Of a DNA stretch of 64,000 bases, positions 31,140 through 44,000 are shown piece by piece. Location of the stretch: NCBI GenBank assembly GCA_003290165.1, contig QNQO01000542.1:372001-436000 (forward strand), in the 5' to 3' direction. A program made the position numbers and the translations under genes. Below the pieces are notes generated by a model that worked only from the letters and a program-made list of their open reading frames with translations, was not told the DNA's origin and ran no database searches. The DNA comes from Berberis thunbergii (taxonomy: Eukaryota; Streptophyta; Magnoliopsida; Ranunculales; Berberidaceae). The first letter of the stretch is position 1; each line of letters starts with the position of its first letter.

Positions 31140-33445
31140 TCAATTACCTAAATTTAGGATTTGGTCTTTTGCTTTGAGAAAATCTTTGAGGAGCATTTTC
31201 TTAGGTGATTGAGTTGTGGTAACTTCACATTCATCTTCAATAGTATTTTGACCCACCATAGTTGCTTGCTTTTCCAATAGAGCTTTTATTTCGGTGAGTT
31301 CTTCCTTTTTCATATCCTTGCCTAATCGTTTTATTGTTTCCTTCATAGCATTGCTAACTTCATTTCCGTTGTCAAATTCTTCTATCATTTTCAAAAGATT
31401 TCTAACCTTAGGGAGATTATGGACTTCCATTTATAACGTCGAATAGGGATTTTTCTTCATCTATGGATGAAAAGGTAAAAACCATTTGGGTTGGGGTTCT
31501 TGGAGACTTTGCTTGTTCTTCATCCTGCCTTTCAGTAGTCATACCTCGTCCCACTTCAGTGACATGTTCCTCATAGCTTTGAACAACCTGTTCATTCCCT
31601 GCAACCTCAGCTAGATGCTCTTCAATTGTGTTATTGACCACACTATTTGAATAATCAACATCCAAATAGCCTGACTTAAAATGTTCAAGCATAACATTCC
31701 ATGTTTCGACATCTGTTCCTACACCTTCCAGCTGATACTCTGCCTCTACCGTGCTTGTCTCGCCTGCCATAGGCTCCTCGAGTTTCAAATCAGTGTCTTC
31801 CTCTATGCCATCATTGTCTACGTATTGCACCTCTTCAAGAGCATTATCCACTTGTTGTGATGTTTATCTAACAATAGCATTGCAGGGTTCATCTTGGCTA
31901 GCTTCTCTGCCACTACTCTGAGAATAATTACTAGTAGCGTCACCCTTTCGTAACACATTCTGTACATTCGTCTCTATCGCTAGTATGATTGTCTTGGGTC
32001 TAAAGTTGTGCCTACCTTATGCAACAATCCATCATTCCTCATCCTTATCGAGTTCCATTACCTTATTCCCTTTGTCCTTCCAAACTGAAGCTACAACTTG
32101 TTTCATTGGCTTAGATTTTGAACTTTTAGTTTTGTTATGACCAAACCCTGCACATGTAGTGCACTTGGCTGGGATCCATGTATTTTCACCTCCAATACTA
32201 CAGTCTTCTCATAATTGATTGTTACAGGAATGGTACTGGAAAATTGACTATTAATGTCAATTTCGACACACACTTGAGCGAAGGCTAATCTCGTTCGTTT
32301 TTTCAGCTGTTTTATCCAGCATAATAGGGATCCCAATGACACTCGCAATCTGTTGCAAACCCTCGGGGTTCCAAAGGAATAGTAGTACAATTTTCTAGGT
32401 AACCCGGATTGGAAGGGAACTCTAGATTTCATTCTCTTCCTCCAACAATGGTGACTACAGTCGAAAAATAAATAACCTACTCGTAATATCGATAGGACCA
32501 TTTCCAACACCTTCTTCAACTACCCATCCTTAAATTTGAGGATAAACGTTCTGTCACTATGAATGTTCATGTCAAAAAATTTTGTACCCCATGCATGACT
32601 AAGGAAATCCTTAACATACCCATAGACAAGTGTTTTCCTTGCAAACCTACCAACAACCAGTTACACTCCTTGATTTTTTTTTTTTCTCAAACTCAACAGT
32701 ATTCACATGAACAAACTTCCTCCCTTCAACTACTGGGTGGATTCGTGAACCCTGTTGTCCTGTTTATTTCAGCTTTGACGCCCAATCCATACATTGAGCA
32801 CGAACTGGTGCATCAGTATGGTAACCCTTTGTAATGCCTCTTGTTGCCTGGACAATTCCATGCATACCACGCCTCTCTATCGGTGCTTGCATTGAATCTG
32901 CTCCATTCACGTTTGCAGGTTCTCTAGTTTTGTTTTGATTGAGCTTGGATGCCCAATCCATTATCTGAACTTGAGTGTGGACCTGAGTGGTTCTCTCAGT
33001 AGATGGTGGTGCATGCTTCCCCCTCCCTCCATCATCCTTACTGTTTCTTTCTCACCAGCTGGGGTACTTCATCCATCTTGCACATGGGTATGTTCCTGCC
33101 CCATACTACAATGTGCAGGATCATTAATACAAGCCCCATTGTCCTGTCCTTATGCTTTATCAGGATTGGTTACATGTAGGTGGTAATCAATGGGAAAAAG
33201 TACTTGCCTTGTTTGTCCGTGAGTTCTTCTTCATAAGGGGTGGATGAAAAGTCGCCATCATGGGGAGTTGTATTCTTCGTATTACCTACTGTTGCGCCTT
33301 CTCCAATAGCTACAGATTGCAATCAAGGGTTTTGTTCAAATCCTCCCTTGCTGCTCGGGTCTTCTTCCACGGGAGCGAATGGAGAGATCCCTCTCTCGAG
33401 TTCTAGATGTTGTCATCCAGTTGTGAAATCCATGTATACCACCAT
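31140..33445 (-). pseudogene. LINE ORF1 remnant (DUF4283 domain)
   Basis: On - the order is: RFARKTLVYGYVKDFLSHAWGT-like and FFDMNIHSDRTFILKF (about 32690-32530), then VLEMVLSILR, KRTRLAFAQVCVEIDINS (32519-32103), SSTIPVTINYEKTVVL and a degraded zinc knuckle (VKIHGSQPSALHVQGL, cysteines lost). This is the DUF4283 plus CCHC layout of ORF1 in plant L1 elements. It is followed by acidic low-complexity tails at 31851-31417 and 31430-31140. Frameshifts and stops break it into pieces. The endonuclease/RT part that should follow to the left is missing. Confidence 0.7.
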
Positions 33446-33527
33446 GAAAACTTGATCAAATCAAGGAAAATACCCTAACCCTAGAATTGCAAGAGACTTC
33501 TTTCTGAAGCAAGCACGCAGGCATGCC

Positions 33528-34115
33528 TCTTTTTTTTTTTTTTTTTTTTTTTTTAGAACAACGAGTTCTCTTTGGGTGGGTTATTGTGTGAGGCCGGACA
33601 GGATAGACCTCATCCCGTTTCGTTTCATCTCAAATGGGATGGGATGAAATGAGCTCATACTAAATAGTTCTCTAATAAAAAATAATAAAAACAATTTATC
33701 TCACATTACTCAAACACCAATAATGTTAAATTTATAAGGATATAACTTACATCATAAATAATAATATATATTAAATAAATAAATATTAAACTTTTTTTGG
33801 AAGGTAAATAAATATTAAATTTCATTTATAATTAATGATTCAATTCATTTAGATTTCATATAGAATTTCATTTTACATTGATTTAATTTCAACACATCCT
33901 AAACTTTAATTTAGAAGAATATTTTGATTAAAAATAATAATTATTATTATTAAATAAATAAATTCGAGACGGGATAGGCGAGATTGAAATTATGCATCTC
34001 GATCGGGACGGGACGAGACGAGATCAGGTTGAATTTGATCAATCCCAAAAGAACCCAAAAAAATCAGGACGAGACGAGTTCGAAATCGCGAGATGGGATG
34101 CCCACCCCTAGGCTG
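33528..34115. repeat. Poly-T run and GGGATGGGA/GGGACGAGAC repeat segment
   Basis: A run of more than 20 T (about 33530-33553) is followed by AT-rich DNA. This is bounded by CCGGACAGGATAGACCTC and, at the right, GATGGGATGCCCACCCCTAG, a hAT-like terminus (TAGGGGTGGGCATCCC on -). A related end, ATGCCCACCCTAG, occurs at about 8975-8990. The left terminus and target duplication are not clear. Confidence 0.4.
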
Positions 34116-34253
34116 AATTGTTTAACAAACAAGACACTCCTAGTCCATGCATACATTACGTCTATAATCTACCCTTTAAAGCCTTACATGAACAACATTC
34201 ACAACATGTTTTTGTCCCATCCTCATCATAGAGCAAAATTAACAACATATATT

Positions 34254-37080
34254 TGTTGAAAAACAGATCTAGAAACAGAGTGGAAAACGGAACCTGTTGG
34301 ATTACAGTTTGTCGGCAACAGATTGATGGCATAGAAAATGAAAGAAGTTGCAAGAAGTAGATGAAGACTTTGAGAAGCTGGCAGCAGCTAGAAATCGTTG
34401 AAGATTGGTGGTTGTGTTTCGTCGGTGGCTGAAATTGTTAAAGAAAAGGGAAAGAAGAAGGTGGAAAAAGAGTTTCGACCGCCTCTTCACGCTATAAAAG
34501 AAAAAAAAAAGAAAAAAAAACTCAAATCGACTTGGATGTTTGATGTTAGGGTTTTCTTTTCCCATTTTGTTGATGTCTGTGTGAGGTGAGAGAAAAGAGA
34601 AGTTAGAAGAGAGAGAGAGAGTGTGTGAGAAATATATGCTCCCCGCGTATATTTTGGTGTCATATAGACACGTGTGTGTTTAACGTCATTGACGTTGTGT
34701 AGCTTTCTTCATTTGTATTTTTCGATCACATTAAAAAAGTTGTTCTCTTTGCTCGTAGACGTAGGAAAATTTGCCAAGCTAAGCAAATTTGTTGGCTCTG
34801 GTATTAGTATTTTGTTTTGTAACTTTGCATTTTGGCATTTGTAACGCTTCTGCACGTAACAAATTGCAGTCAGAACAGAGGGTTAGTTGTGTGAATCAAT
34901 GGTTGGTGAAAACCATGTTAAATCCGTCAAGTTCTGGATCAAATATGGTTACCACTACAGTCGATAAATTTGACATGGAGAAGTTCAATGAGAAAAACAA
35001 CTTTGGCATGTAGCAATGCGAAGTTTTAGATGTATTGGCAAAGGAGAACTTGGAGGATGTTTTAGGAGAATATGACGGAAGAAGAATAAAACAATTTGAA
35101 TCGGCAAGCATGCGGGTTAATAAGGTTGTATTTAGCGAATGAGCAAAAATACTTTGTTATGAAGGAAACCTCCACTAAAGTATTATGAAAAAGGTTGGAA
35201 GATAAGTATATGATGAAGAACATACAAAATAAGTTCTTCCTCATGAAGTAACTTTTCGGATGAATATGAGACACGATATTACGTTGTCAGAGCACTTGGA
35301 TGAGTTCAATAGGTTTATTGCCGACTTATTGAATTTGAAAGAAGATGTTCCAGAGAATTACAAGGCTTTGTGCCTTTTGAATTCCCTTCCTGAAAAAAAT
35401 GAACATTTCGTTACAACTTTGTTAATGGGAAAAAAGAGTTGAATTATGATGAGGTGGCTACAACGTTGCTCAATTATGAATTTAGGATGATGGATATCAA
35501 GGTCCATAGGGATGCAACATTTGAAGTATACGGTAGTGAGGGAAAAATCTGAAAATAAGAATGTTAGTGATAGAGAAAGATCATAGCCAAGAGAAAATTT
35601 TGCGGACAAAAGTCTTTTGCCGAGGGATGAATGTGTCTTTTGTCATAAAAATGGCCACTGGAAAATTGACTATGAGGAATTAAAAGCTGCAATAGAAAAG
35701 AAAGAAAAAAGTCAGATGCAAATATAATGCACAATTTGGATGAAAATGAAGATGTTGCGTATTATATGTCTGCAACTTCAACATTGATGAGTAATTCTGA
35801 TGAATGGCTGCTTGATTCGGGTTCTATCTATCATAGTGTCCCCATAGGGACTGGTTATCTAACTTTAGAAAAGTCGATGAAGAAGTTGTCCGTATGGGCA
35901 ACAATGAAAAATGTAAAATTGCTAGGATTGGTAAAATCAAATTGAAGCTGCATAATGGACTTATTGGGGTTTTGAATGATGTTTGGTATGTACCCGATTT
36001 GAATAAAAATCTCATTTCCATTAGTGTGTTAGAGTCCAAAGGTTACAAGGTTGTGGTAAAAGGTGTAGCTCTAAAAGTCGTTTATGGTGCCCTGGTAGTT
36101 TTGAAAGTTGTTTGGAAGGGTAACTTATACTTCTTGCAGGGGAGTACATTACAGGTAATCGAAAAGTTGTATTTGGTGGAACAACTTGTGTTGTTGAAGG
36201 CTTTGTAGATGTTGCTTCTAGTGGAGTTATTGATAACTCCAAATATGTTTGTATGGATAACTCAAGGGTTTGGCATTTGCGTTCAGGTAGTAAAGATGAT
36301 GATGTTCTACATGAGTTGTTGGATAAACGTTTGGTAGAAGATATGATGATATGCAGTATGGAAGTTTGTGAACATTATGTTTCTGGAAAGTCTGATTTGA
36401 AAATCCATCCTAGTCAAGGTGGAGTTGGATTATTAGCTTGGACATGCTTTGGTGTAGGCACCTTTCTGGTGTATGTCACATATGAGCTCGTTTGAATAGT
36501 TGAAGCTTGTGTCTCTGTTTTCGAGAGCTGGCATTAGCTTGTTTATGTTTGTTGTAATCAGTTTGGATTTGTGAAACATTCATCAAGGTGGAGAATTGTT
36601 GAAAAACAGATCTAGAAACAGTGTGGAGAACAGAACTTGCTGGATTACGGCTTGTCGACAACAGATTGACAGTGTAGAAGATAAAAAAAAAAAAGCTACA
36701 AGAAATAAATGGAGAATTTGAGAAGTTGGCAGCAAATGAAAATTGTTGTAGATCGACAATTGTGCTTCGTCGGTGGCTGAAATTGTTGAAGAGAAGGGAA
36801 TGAAGAAGAAGGGAGTGGAAGAGTTTCCACCGCCTCTTCATGCTATAAAAGAAAGGGAAACCCCTTCTTCATCATCCTCAAATCGACTTGGGTGTTTTCT
36901 GTTAAGGTTTTCTTTTCCCGTTTTGTTGCTATGTGTGTGAGGGGTGAGAGAAAAGAGAAGTGAGATAAGAGTGTGTATGAGAGATATACGCCGTATATTT
37001 GTGGTGTCATTTAGACACATGTGTATTTAACGTCATTGACATTGTGTAGCTTTCTCCATTAGTATCTTCGATCTATCTAA
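34254..37080 (+). mobile_element. Ty1/copia retrotransposon, internally deleted
   Basis: LTRs begin TGTTGAAAAACAGATC at 34254 and 36597 and share CGCTATAAAAGAAA (TATA; about 34490 and 36839), ACTTGG-TGTT and GTGTAGCTTTCT before diverging at about 34735 and 37065. The 3' LTR is preceded by the copia polypurine tract AAGGTGGAGAAT. Internal coding (34861-36490) is limited to gag, protease and the GAG-pre-integrase segment, and then passes directly into the tract before the 3' LTR. Integrase, RT and RNase H are therefore deleted. The primer-binding site near 34770 is degraded. Confidence 0.82.
34861..36495 (+). pseudogene. copia gag-protease-pre-integrase remnant
   Basis: In order: DKFDMEKFNEKNNFGM (gag start), LNLKEDVPENYKALCLL then NSLPE (UBN2 gag core, 35260-35442), CVFCHKNGHWKIDY (zinc knuckle with the last Cys replaced by Tyr, about 35629), EWLLDSGSIYH (aspartic protease DSG, about 35800), VWYVPDLNKNLISISVLE, and VWHLRSGS...LLDKRLVEDM...CEHYVSGK (GAG-pre-integrase, 36253-36400). 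Several stops and frameshifts; not functional. Confidence 0.8.
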
Positions 37081-37173
37081 AAGTCCGTTTGAAAACATGA
37101 ACTATTCTAAGATTTGGATTGCTTGAAATTTTTTACTCTGAAAAACACGAGCTATTCTAAGGTTTGTGTTGGA

Positions 37174-37326
37174 TTGTTTATTGAGCCCTTCTAGGGAGCG
37201 AGGGATGGATGTAACCACCCATCCCCCTTGAGATAAGCAAGGGAACGCATCTCAAAGGGGATGAGTGGTTACACCCATCCCTCGCTCCCTATAATCCCTC
37301 GCTCCCTAGACTTTTTGTTGTTTATT
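37174..37326. mobile_element. Mutator-type hairpin MITE (135 bp), 9-bp target duplication
   Basis: The element is 37183-37317, flanked by TTGTTTATT at 37174-37182 and 37318-37326. The left end is GAGCCCTTCTAGGGAGCG; the right end on - is CAAAAAGTCTAGGGAGCG. The arms continue GAGGGATGGATGTAACC and form a nearly perfect hairpin around AAGCAAGGGAACGC. Confidence 0.82.
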
Positions 37327-38068
37327 AGTTGAGCATTTCATTAATTAGTGAATTGCCGTACCCAGAATGACTTTGCATGAATTACACTTTGATCATGTTA
37401 GCAAACCATACTTTTGAGTACTCTGAAAACAAGTACCAATAGTCATGATAGTATTGATCATATTTTATAACTAACGAAAGTATTTTCACTCTTATAGATA
37501 CATATTCCATAGAAAGTTATCTCAACATCCAAATGTATATATCTTTCTATTGGTTGCCATTCCCTTTTATGCAATTGGTTGTGCAATACAATTTATCCAC
37601 AAAAACCTCACAATTTCTAACAGCGTTGTCAAAGATTTGCATTTTATCATCATATATGCCCCCACATTGTCGCCAAAAGAAACTACTTTATTGGGGAATA
37701 AAAGGTATTTGGGATACAATACATATCTTGAAACACTGACATTCTCTGTTACAACCCAACCTACTGAACTCCACACTCCACAAACATTTGACAAGATTTT
37801 GGCTTGTAATAATTATGCTTCTAAAGTTTGAACTTATTGCTTGGCATACCTTGCCCACGAAATTGCATGCGACCAAGACATGTCTGGGAGAACCAGAGCA
37901 ATATAGAAAGACAACAACAATGGCGAACATAAAACCAGATATAAGTCATGGTGTAAACTTAGATCAGCTGTCAGTCAACCCCTCAGAAAATCACGATCAT
38001 CAAGAAACTTGAATTTGATAACAATATGTTAACAAATATGCTCGAGAAGGTTTAAATCCACTCCATAA
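37327..38068. other. Intergenic DNA and 3' flank of the cyclin gene
   Basis: No gene is supported. Overlapping frames at 37533-38012 on both strands are unrecognised. The cyclin 3' UTR (- strand) extends leftward from 38068. Confidence 0.45.
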
Positions 38069-41000
38069 TCAGAAGAGCTTGTCAACTTTACTATATGGTG
38101 TCAAGTAAGCTACATCTTTATACTGTAAAAAAACCAAGCATAAAAGAAATAAGAATGATGAGTTGAATAGAAACAGGATGTTTAGAACTGTTGCAAGATT
38201 TAATCAAACTTCAAGTCTAATTCAAAACAAAGCCTAACAACAAAAATAAACCTAATCACCAAAGTAATCTTTTCCACACATTACCTTCTCATCCATGTAC
38301 TTATCACGTACAGCATGCAAATGGCACCCTTTGGTGTTCATTTGCAAATCTTGCAGCGCAATAACTGTAGTTTTCAGATCCGAAACTTTGTAACTGGTAT
38401 AGTACTCTAAAGTTGTATTCTGCAAGAGATGTAAATGAAATTGATATGGAGGAATAAAAAGGCACAGATATGAAAGACTGATGAAATAGTAAAGAAGGCA
38501 GACCCATGGGTAGCTTGACTGATTTAGCGTCCATTGGGCAAGGAGTACAGCAGATGCGGCTGTGACCGAAGGAAGGAACTTTAAGAACCCATAATCCAGT
38601 AGAGTCAGTTCTGCTAAATAGGATGCCAAGAAATCCAACTCAAGAACAGGGCTCTGCAGATCACAGTTAATATAAACAAATTGTCCCCAAATGAAGAATC
38701 TGAATTAAAATCATGAATCATCATTTTCCCTTTGATTATAAATAGTAAAATCAGAGCTTGCATGTACCTCGTAAAAAGATGACTGTGCTGCTCGAAGATA
38801 TCTCCTGTAGGACCAAATTGAGTGAATGAATGTGGCTTAGACTCTTCACTGATCATTAATGGGACTACTAGATGTTAGAATGTTATAAATACCTGAGGAA
38901 AGTTTTAACAGTGGGTGCTGATAGCTGAAAATCTAAGTTGTTCAGTACTTGACTCTCCATTTTCAGTACCTGCGAGTTTGGTTCATTAGAAATATGTGCC
39001 ATTTAATAGTGTCAATTTAAAAAATCCAAAGAAATTTAAAAAATTCTTAAGACGTCAAATCAGTCATATGATTTATAGAAAAAATGTGAACAGGTAAATC
39101 AAGTGTAATAAGAACAGTGGAGCTAGTAATGGAGGGTTTAAAAAAAGATGCTGAGTCATAACGTTGTGAAAACAATGTTGATAGTGGACATAAAACAATG
39201 AAAAACAATTTCTTATCTTAAGTTCAAGAAAAGAAAAGTGAATATATAAATAAGACAGCCATCATCAAGAATTAAAAAGCTCGGAGACGGGATAGTTGGT
39301 TCAAAATCAAGAAGCGTAAACAAGACATGATACTATCTATACTCCGTTCTAATGGAAGTAAAATATGTTGATACCAGGTCTGTCAACTCATTGGAACAAA
39401 TAATCAGGAACTGAAGAATCGAAACTCAACGATATCTTTGGTTCTAGTCATTCCGATTTCTGAGGCTTTCATCTTTCCATACACGACAACCCATCATTAC
39501 TGACAGAGTACAGTGTATTCAAGTAAATATGTCCATTAAGGACACAGCACATTGATAAGTTGTCAGTTTGCGTAGAACTGAATGAAAAAGGAACTACAGG
39601 TGATTGAATAAGAAGCGACTCATTTACAGTACCATCGAAACAACTAAAAAGCCCACCCTTAAAAGTTGAAACTTTAATGTACTTTTCGTACTGCTGCATT
39701 TGATAAACAGTGGGAAATGTGTGTGTAGACGAGGAGAGTGGATAAAGCACAAGCAATATGGGCCAATTTTAAAAGAGAGATGGAAGTAGCTAAGAAGTTT
39801 ATTTGGCCATACTGTATTGTGCTGCATTTTAACCTCTACCTCATTAGACTGGCATACCTCTTCTCTTGTGTATGTATTGTCTGTGATGAAACAGAACTCT
39901 TCCACGTGAGGTGCACAAAGCTCTTCATATTTCCTTCATATAGACAAAAACATACATAGCTCATCAATCAAATAAGAGAGGCAAACAGTTACTTGTGTTA
40001 AGAATAGTATAAAGCATAAGATCCTAATGTGCAGAATCTAGATAAGCCTCTTCTAAATACCATAAGAATGTCTCACATTCTGCAATTGAATGAATACGAT
40101 TTCTTTACAGCTACATACAGACTAGTAACTTTTAACACGCTTTTTGTTTGTCAGTTTGTTGAAAGCAAAATCCCCTCTATGTCTTCTGTATCAAAGACAC
40201 TAATTCACAATGTTCCTGTCTACCTTAGTAGCAGCTATGTCACAATGATACTTCAATTGTAGAAGAATATAAAGCCAACTTTCAAAATTTTGAGGGTTCC
40301 TCAGAATGCCATCTACAATGTTCACTTCAAGAGAAATGCAAAGAAACACCTTTCAGATTTACAGGCATCGAGTTCTACCAAAAAAGAGAACTTACGAGGC
40401 AATAAGCATACAAGAAACACCAAGCAGCTGAAGTCGTGACCTTGCAATATAGTTTTGAGAGAGAAACCGATCAATAAGATGAACTGTGAGATAGAGAGTA
40501 TCTGAAGCTAGCTTATACTCCTCGGCAACCTGAAACAAATACATGGCTATCATCAAGATGATAAAAGCATTATAATTTGATTAAGCAATAATAATTACAA
40601 AGGCCCCTCAGATATTGACTTCTAATCACCAACCTACATTTGGTTATTTATGGGCAAATACCTACTCAAAGCAGAAATCTCAACTATTTTCTAAAGACTC
40701 GCTATGACAGATTATTTACGTCTATAATGTTTGAAAGGTGCTGCAAGTTAATGCTATTATCAAAAATTCTCAAACGGTATCAGTAAGGAGTGGAACAGTC
40801 CATTCAATGTCCAAGGCTAAAGGCTTAACAGAAAGCCATTCACTAAAACACAAAAATACAAACATCATATTTCCTTTGCACAAAAGACTTGAACCCTCTT
40901 ATTTCTCTTATTAGTAAAGCCAAGAAGTTGAATTTCATATCCTTTGCTTACATACAAGGCATATCTGACAGATCACAGTGGAATGCCTAAATGCACTGCA

Positions 41001-44000
41001 ATCATTTGATAGAGCCAAAACACATAAGCGATAAAAATAAAAAGTAACTAACCTCCACGAGCCAATCAACCATAATCCCTCGCATGTCTTGAGTGATATC
41101 TTTCTGTACTGTTTCCATGAAACTATGTGAAGGTCTCCTCATCAGCTGGAAGAAAATAATATTACTAAAAGTGTAGCAATTAAAAAGAGCTCAAAGGTAG
41201 TTTATATATGCTCCTCTGTTGCAGGCAAAATATAATAATCCACTACAATTTACATCTTTCCTTTCCAGCTAAATTAGCAAAAACTTCTAACTGGGGTAAA
41301 AACTGAACCCTAGAATATAGTTAGATCAAGGCTATCACACTGTCTTCAGCATCTACACGACCTGAAAGGCGGTGAAATCTTGGCTACCAGTCATGTTTCG
41401 ACAAATTTATTGATGTGTAAACTGTAAATTGTAAATTTATATTGAAAAAATCAAATGCGTTGATGTTATCCACTATACCCTGTAAAAAATGTTTCAGCAA
41501 ACAAGAGAATCCTATTTTACCACTTAATTATTTCCAGTGACAAGTAACTTACAAAGGGTTACAATAACATGCTTACTTTGCAAGTATAAGCGATAGCAAA
41601 GGGCATCAAAATAAGACAATGACCACAGTCTACTGAACAAAATAATAACACGAACCTCTGCAACGCGTAGATTACTGTAGATGTCTGGCGCATAGAGACT
41701 ACACATTTGAGGATCATTGTGATCAGAATCAATGTCTGTAATGTTAGGCCCGCCTTCAGATTTCTCACCAAGCTTTTCTGCATGACATCATTAAACATTT
41801 GAATCTTAGTAAGCACGTCATCATAGCAAACAATGGAGATTCCTGGTATGTCGCAGTGTCAATCACATATGTTCAATTAATATATCAATTAACATGCTTA
41901 CTAAAGATTAAAGATTCTAGGGATTCTCTTAAGTATTAGTCCAATTGTGTTGCCCGTGGGATTAACAAAAGATTGGTTTGCTCAGTAAGGCAATATAAGT
42001 TTTAACTTTTTAACCAAAAGGTGAATAAACATGGTATCAGAGTTTTGGTCCTAAGAGGTAGTCGTTTGGTTCTCGCACAATGCAATCCTTGAGGAATTTT
42101 CTAGTATTTGCCAACATTTGTGTCTTGAGGAAGCTTTGAAACTAAAATTTGTTGTCCATGGGCCTGACAAAAGATTGGTTCGCCCCAGATGAAAGATACT
42201 ACCTTAAGCTTTTAGAGTAAGCGGTGACATAAACATTAAGGTGTACCTTTCACTTCAAACCCTCATTAAACTTTTTGGTTGGGGTCTTTTTTATCAGAAA
42301 AATATGTACTGAAAAAAAGGCCTTTGAGGAGATATTAAAATTAATTGAGATTTTCAAAAAATAGATCCATCCCCATACAATGCATAATGCAGCACCAACT
42401 TGATCTCAACTCGGATGTGATAAAAATACGAGTGTTTACTAAGCTTACCTACCCATTAAAGTTGGAGGATTGTATGAGAATTGGAGGACCATGTGGATGT
42501 AAGAGAAGATGTTATCTTTATGAGTGCACTATATGGTAAACTCATGCACAGATATAAAACTGGAATGGCCAAACACATATATGTGAATACTGAATAGAAG
42601 TATTTAACTATATTCCAATCCAAATCTAATGCATGTTTATTCAGTTTAAACCAAAGCTAAGGGAAACTAATGTTAATTGCCTAAGAAAGAAGCAGATAAC
42701 ACCTTCACCTAGCCTTAGCATTTCTAATCTTGACTCTTTTAGATAGCTTTTTGTTCTGTCTGCTCTTGTTTTCAGTCATGCAGAGAATTATTTATTTTTG
42801 AAGTGTGAAAGAATTAGCATAGGATGTAATTTATGTTCATGTCGGACTTAGAAGTAATTGAAAATCAATATTCTTAAAACTAAAAATATAATAAATAAAG
42901 ACAGCCTAAGATGTATTAATATAGCCTTCATGTGTCACTGAGGATACAACACAGGCACAAACACTTTGTGTTTACTCTTTATCGACACCTTTTTAATGCT
43001 GATACTGGCGATGGGTATTCAAGTATGCTAGGGACAAGAAGCCTTGTGATGCTGAAATGGCTACAGTTATGACACATTGATCATTGTGATATGATAAATC
43101 TTATCAATTTAATATTTTGAGTTCAAGCCCTACAACTTCAATTCATAGTGCCCAAACAACAGCCAAAGAATATCATATTCATGATTCATGAAGTTGGATC
43201 CATCCAGCTTTCCCTCGAAGATAACAATAGGCACAGAAAGTCGGATAAAATCCAATCTTCCCTGGAATCTATCCAATGGAGAGGAAGAAAGTTGGAACAA
43301 GAGAACTTTCTCTCACATCAATTCAAAGATCCAAGACATTCTCTTTTAGAGACTTTAATCCCTTGAGTTCAAATTCTTATTTGGTCTCTATGCAGTTAAA
43401 ACAGATAACATATCCATAACGGTCCAAGAGCGTTATAGGTTATAACGGGAAATATCGAGATATAACGGTAAATAACAGTATACAACGGAAAGTTTTTTAA
43501 TACCCCACAAAGTATTAATATATTATAGAGTAAAAAAAATAAATAATGTTCATAAGATTAAATTCAAAAAAAAAATTCCCTTCGTATGAGAGTGAGATCG
43601 CAATAGAGAGTGTGATCGACTCTTCATTTTCTTCCCTTTTTCTTCTCTCGTTCTCTGTCAAACGGCGAGGTCTGGATTCTCTGTCGATTGGCAACAACGA
43701 GTTCTAGTCCTTCTTCTTTCCTATGAGTCTAGGGTTCTAGTTCGATTGAGAATGAAATGAGTAATTTTTTTTATTTTTTATTAGAACAAAACGTTAAAAC
43801 AACGTTATTGAAAAAAAGTGTTATCTCAATAACGACCATATAATGCCGTTATATCGGAGCTATGATACCATAACGTGATAATGTCATAACGTAACGACTC
43901 ACCCCCGTTAAGCGTTATATCAGAGTTATAACGTTGTTTTAACTGCACAGTTTGGTCTGTAAGGTGCTTTTAAAATTTCTTTCAGGGTTTGAGAGAAAGA

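Noticed and set aside
33590..34115. hAT element bounded by CCCACCCCTAG
   Set aside because: Only the right terminus is convincing. No left partner or target duplication found, so reported only as a repeat segment.
37533..38012. Overlapping 70-90 codon frames on both strands
   Set aside because: No family resemblance and no splice or start support. Probably 3' flank of the cyclin gene.
39624..39905. 93-codon frame on - that extends the cyclin exon at 39858-39933
   Set aside because: The exon ends at a good donor after REE (39858). The following residues do not match cyclins, whereas the next exon at 38969 does.
42031..42042. tRNA gene suggested by TGGTATCAGAG
   Set aside because: Only a primer-binding-like motif. 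No cloverleaf, A box or B box could be traced around it.
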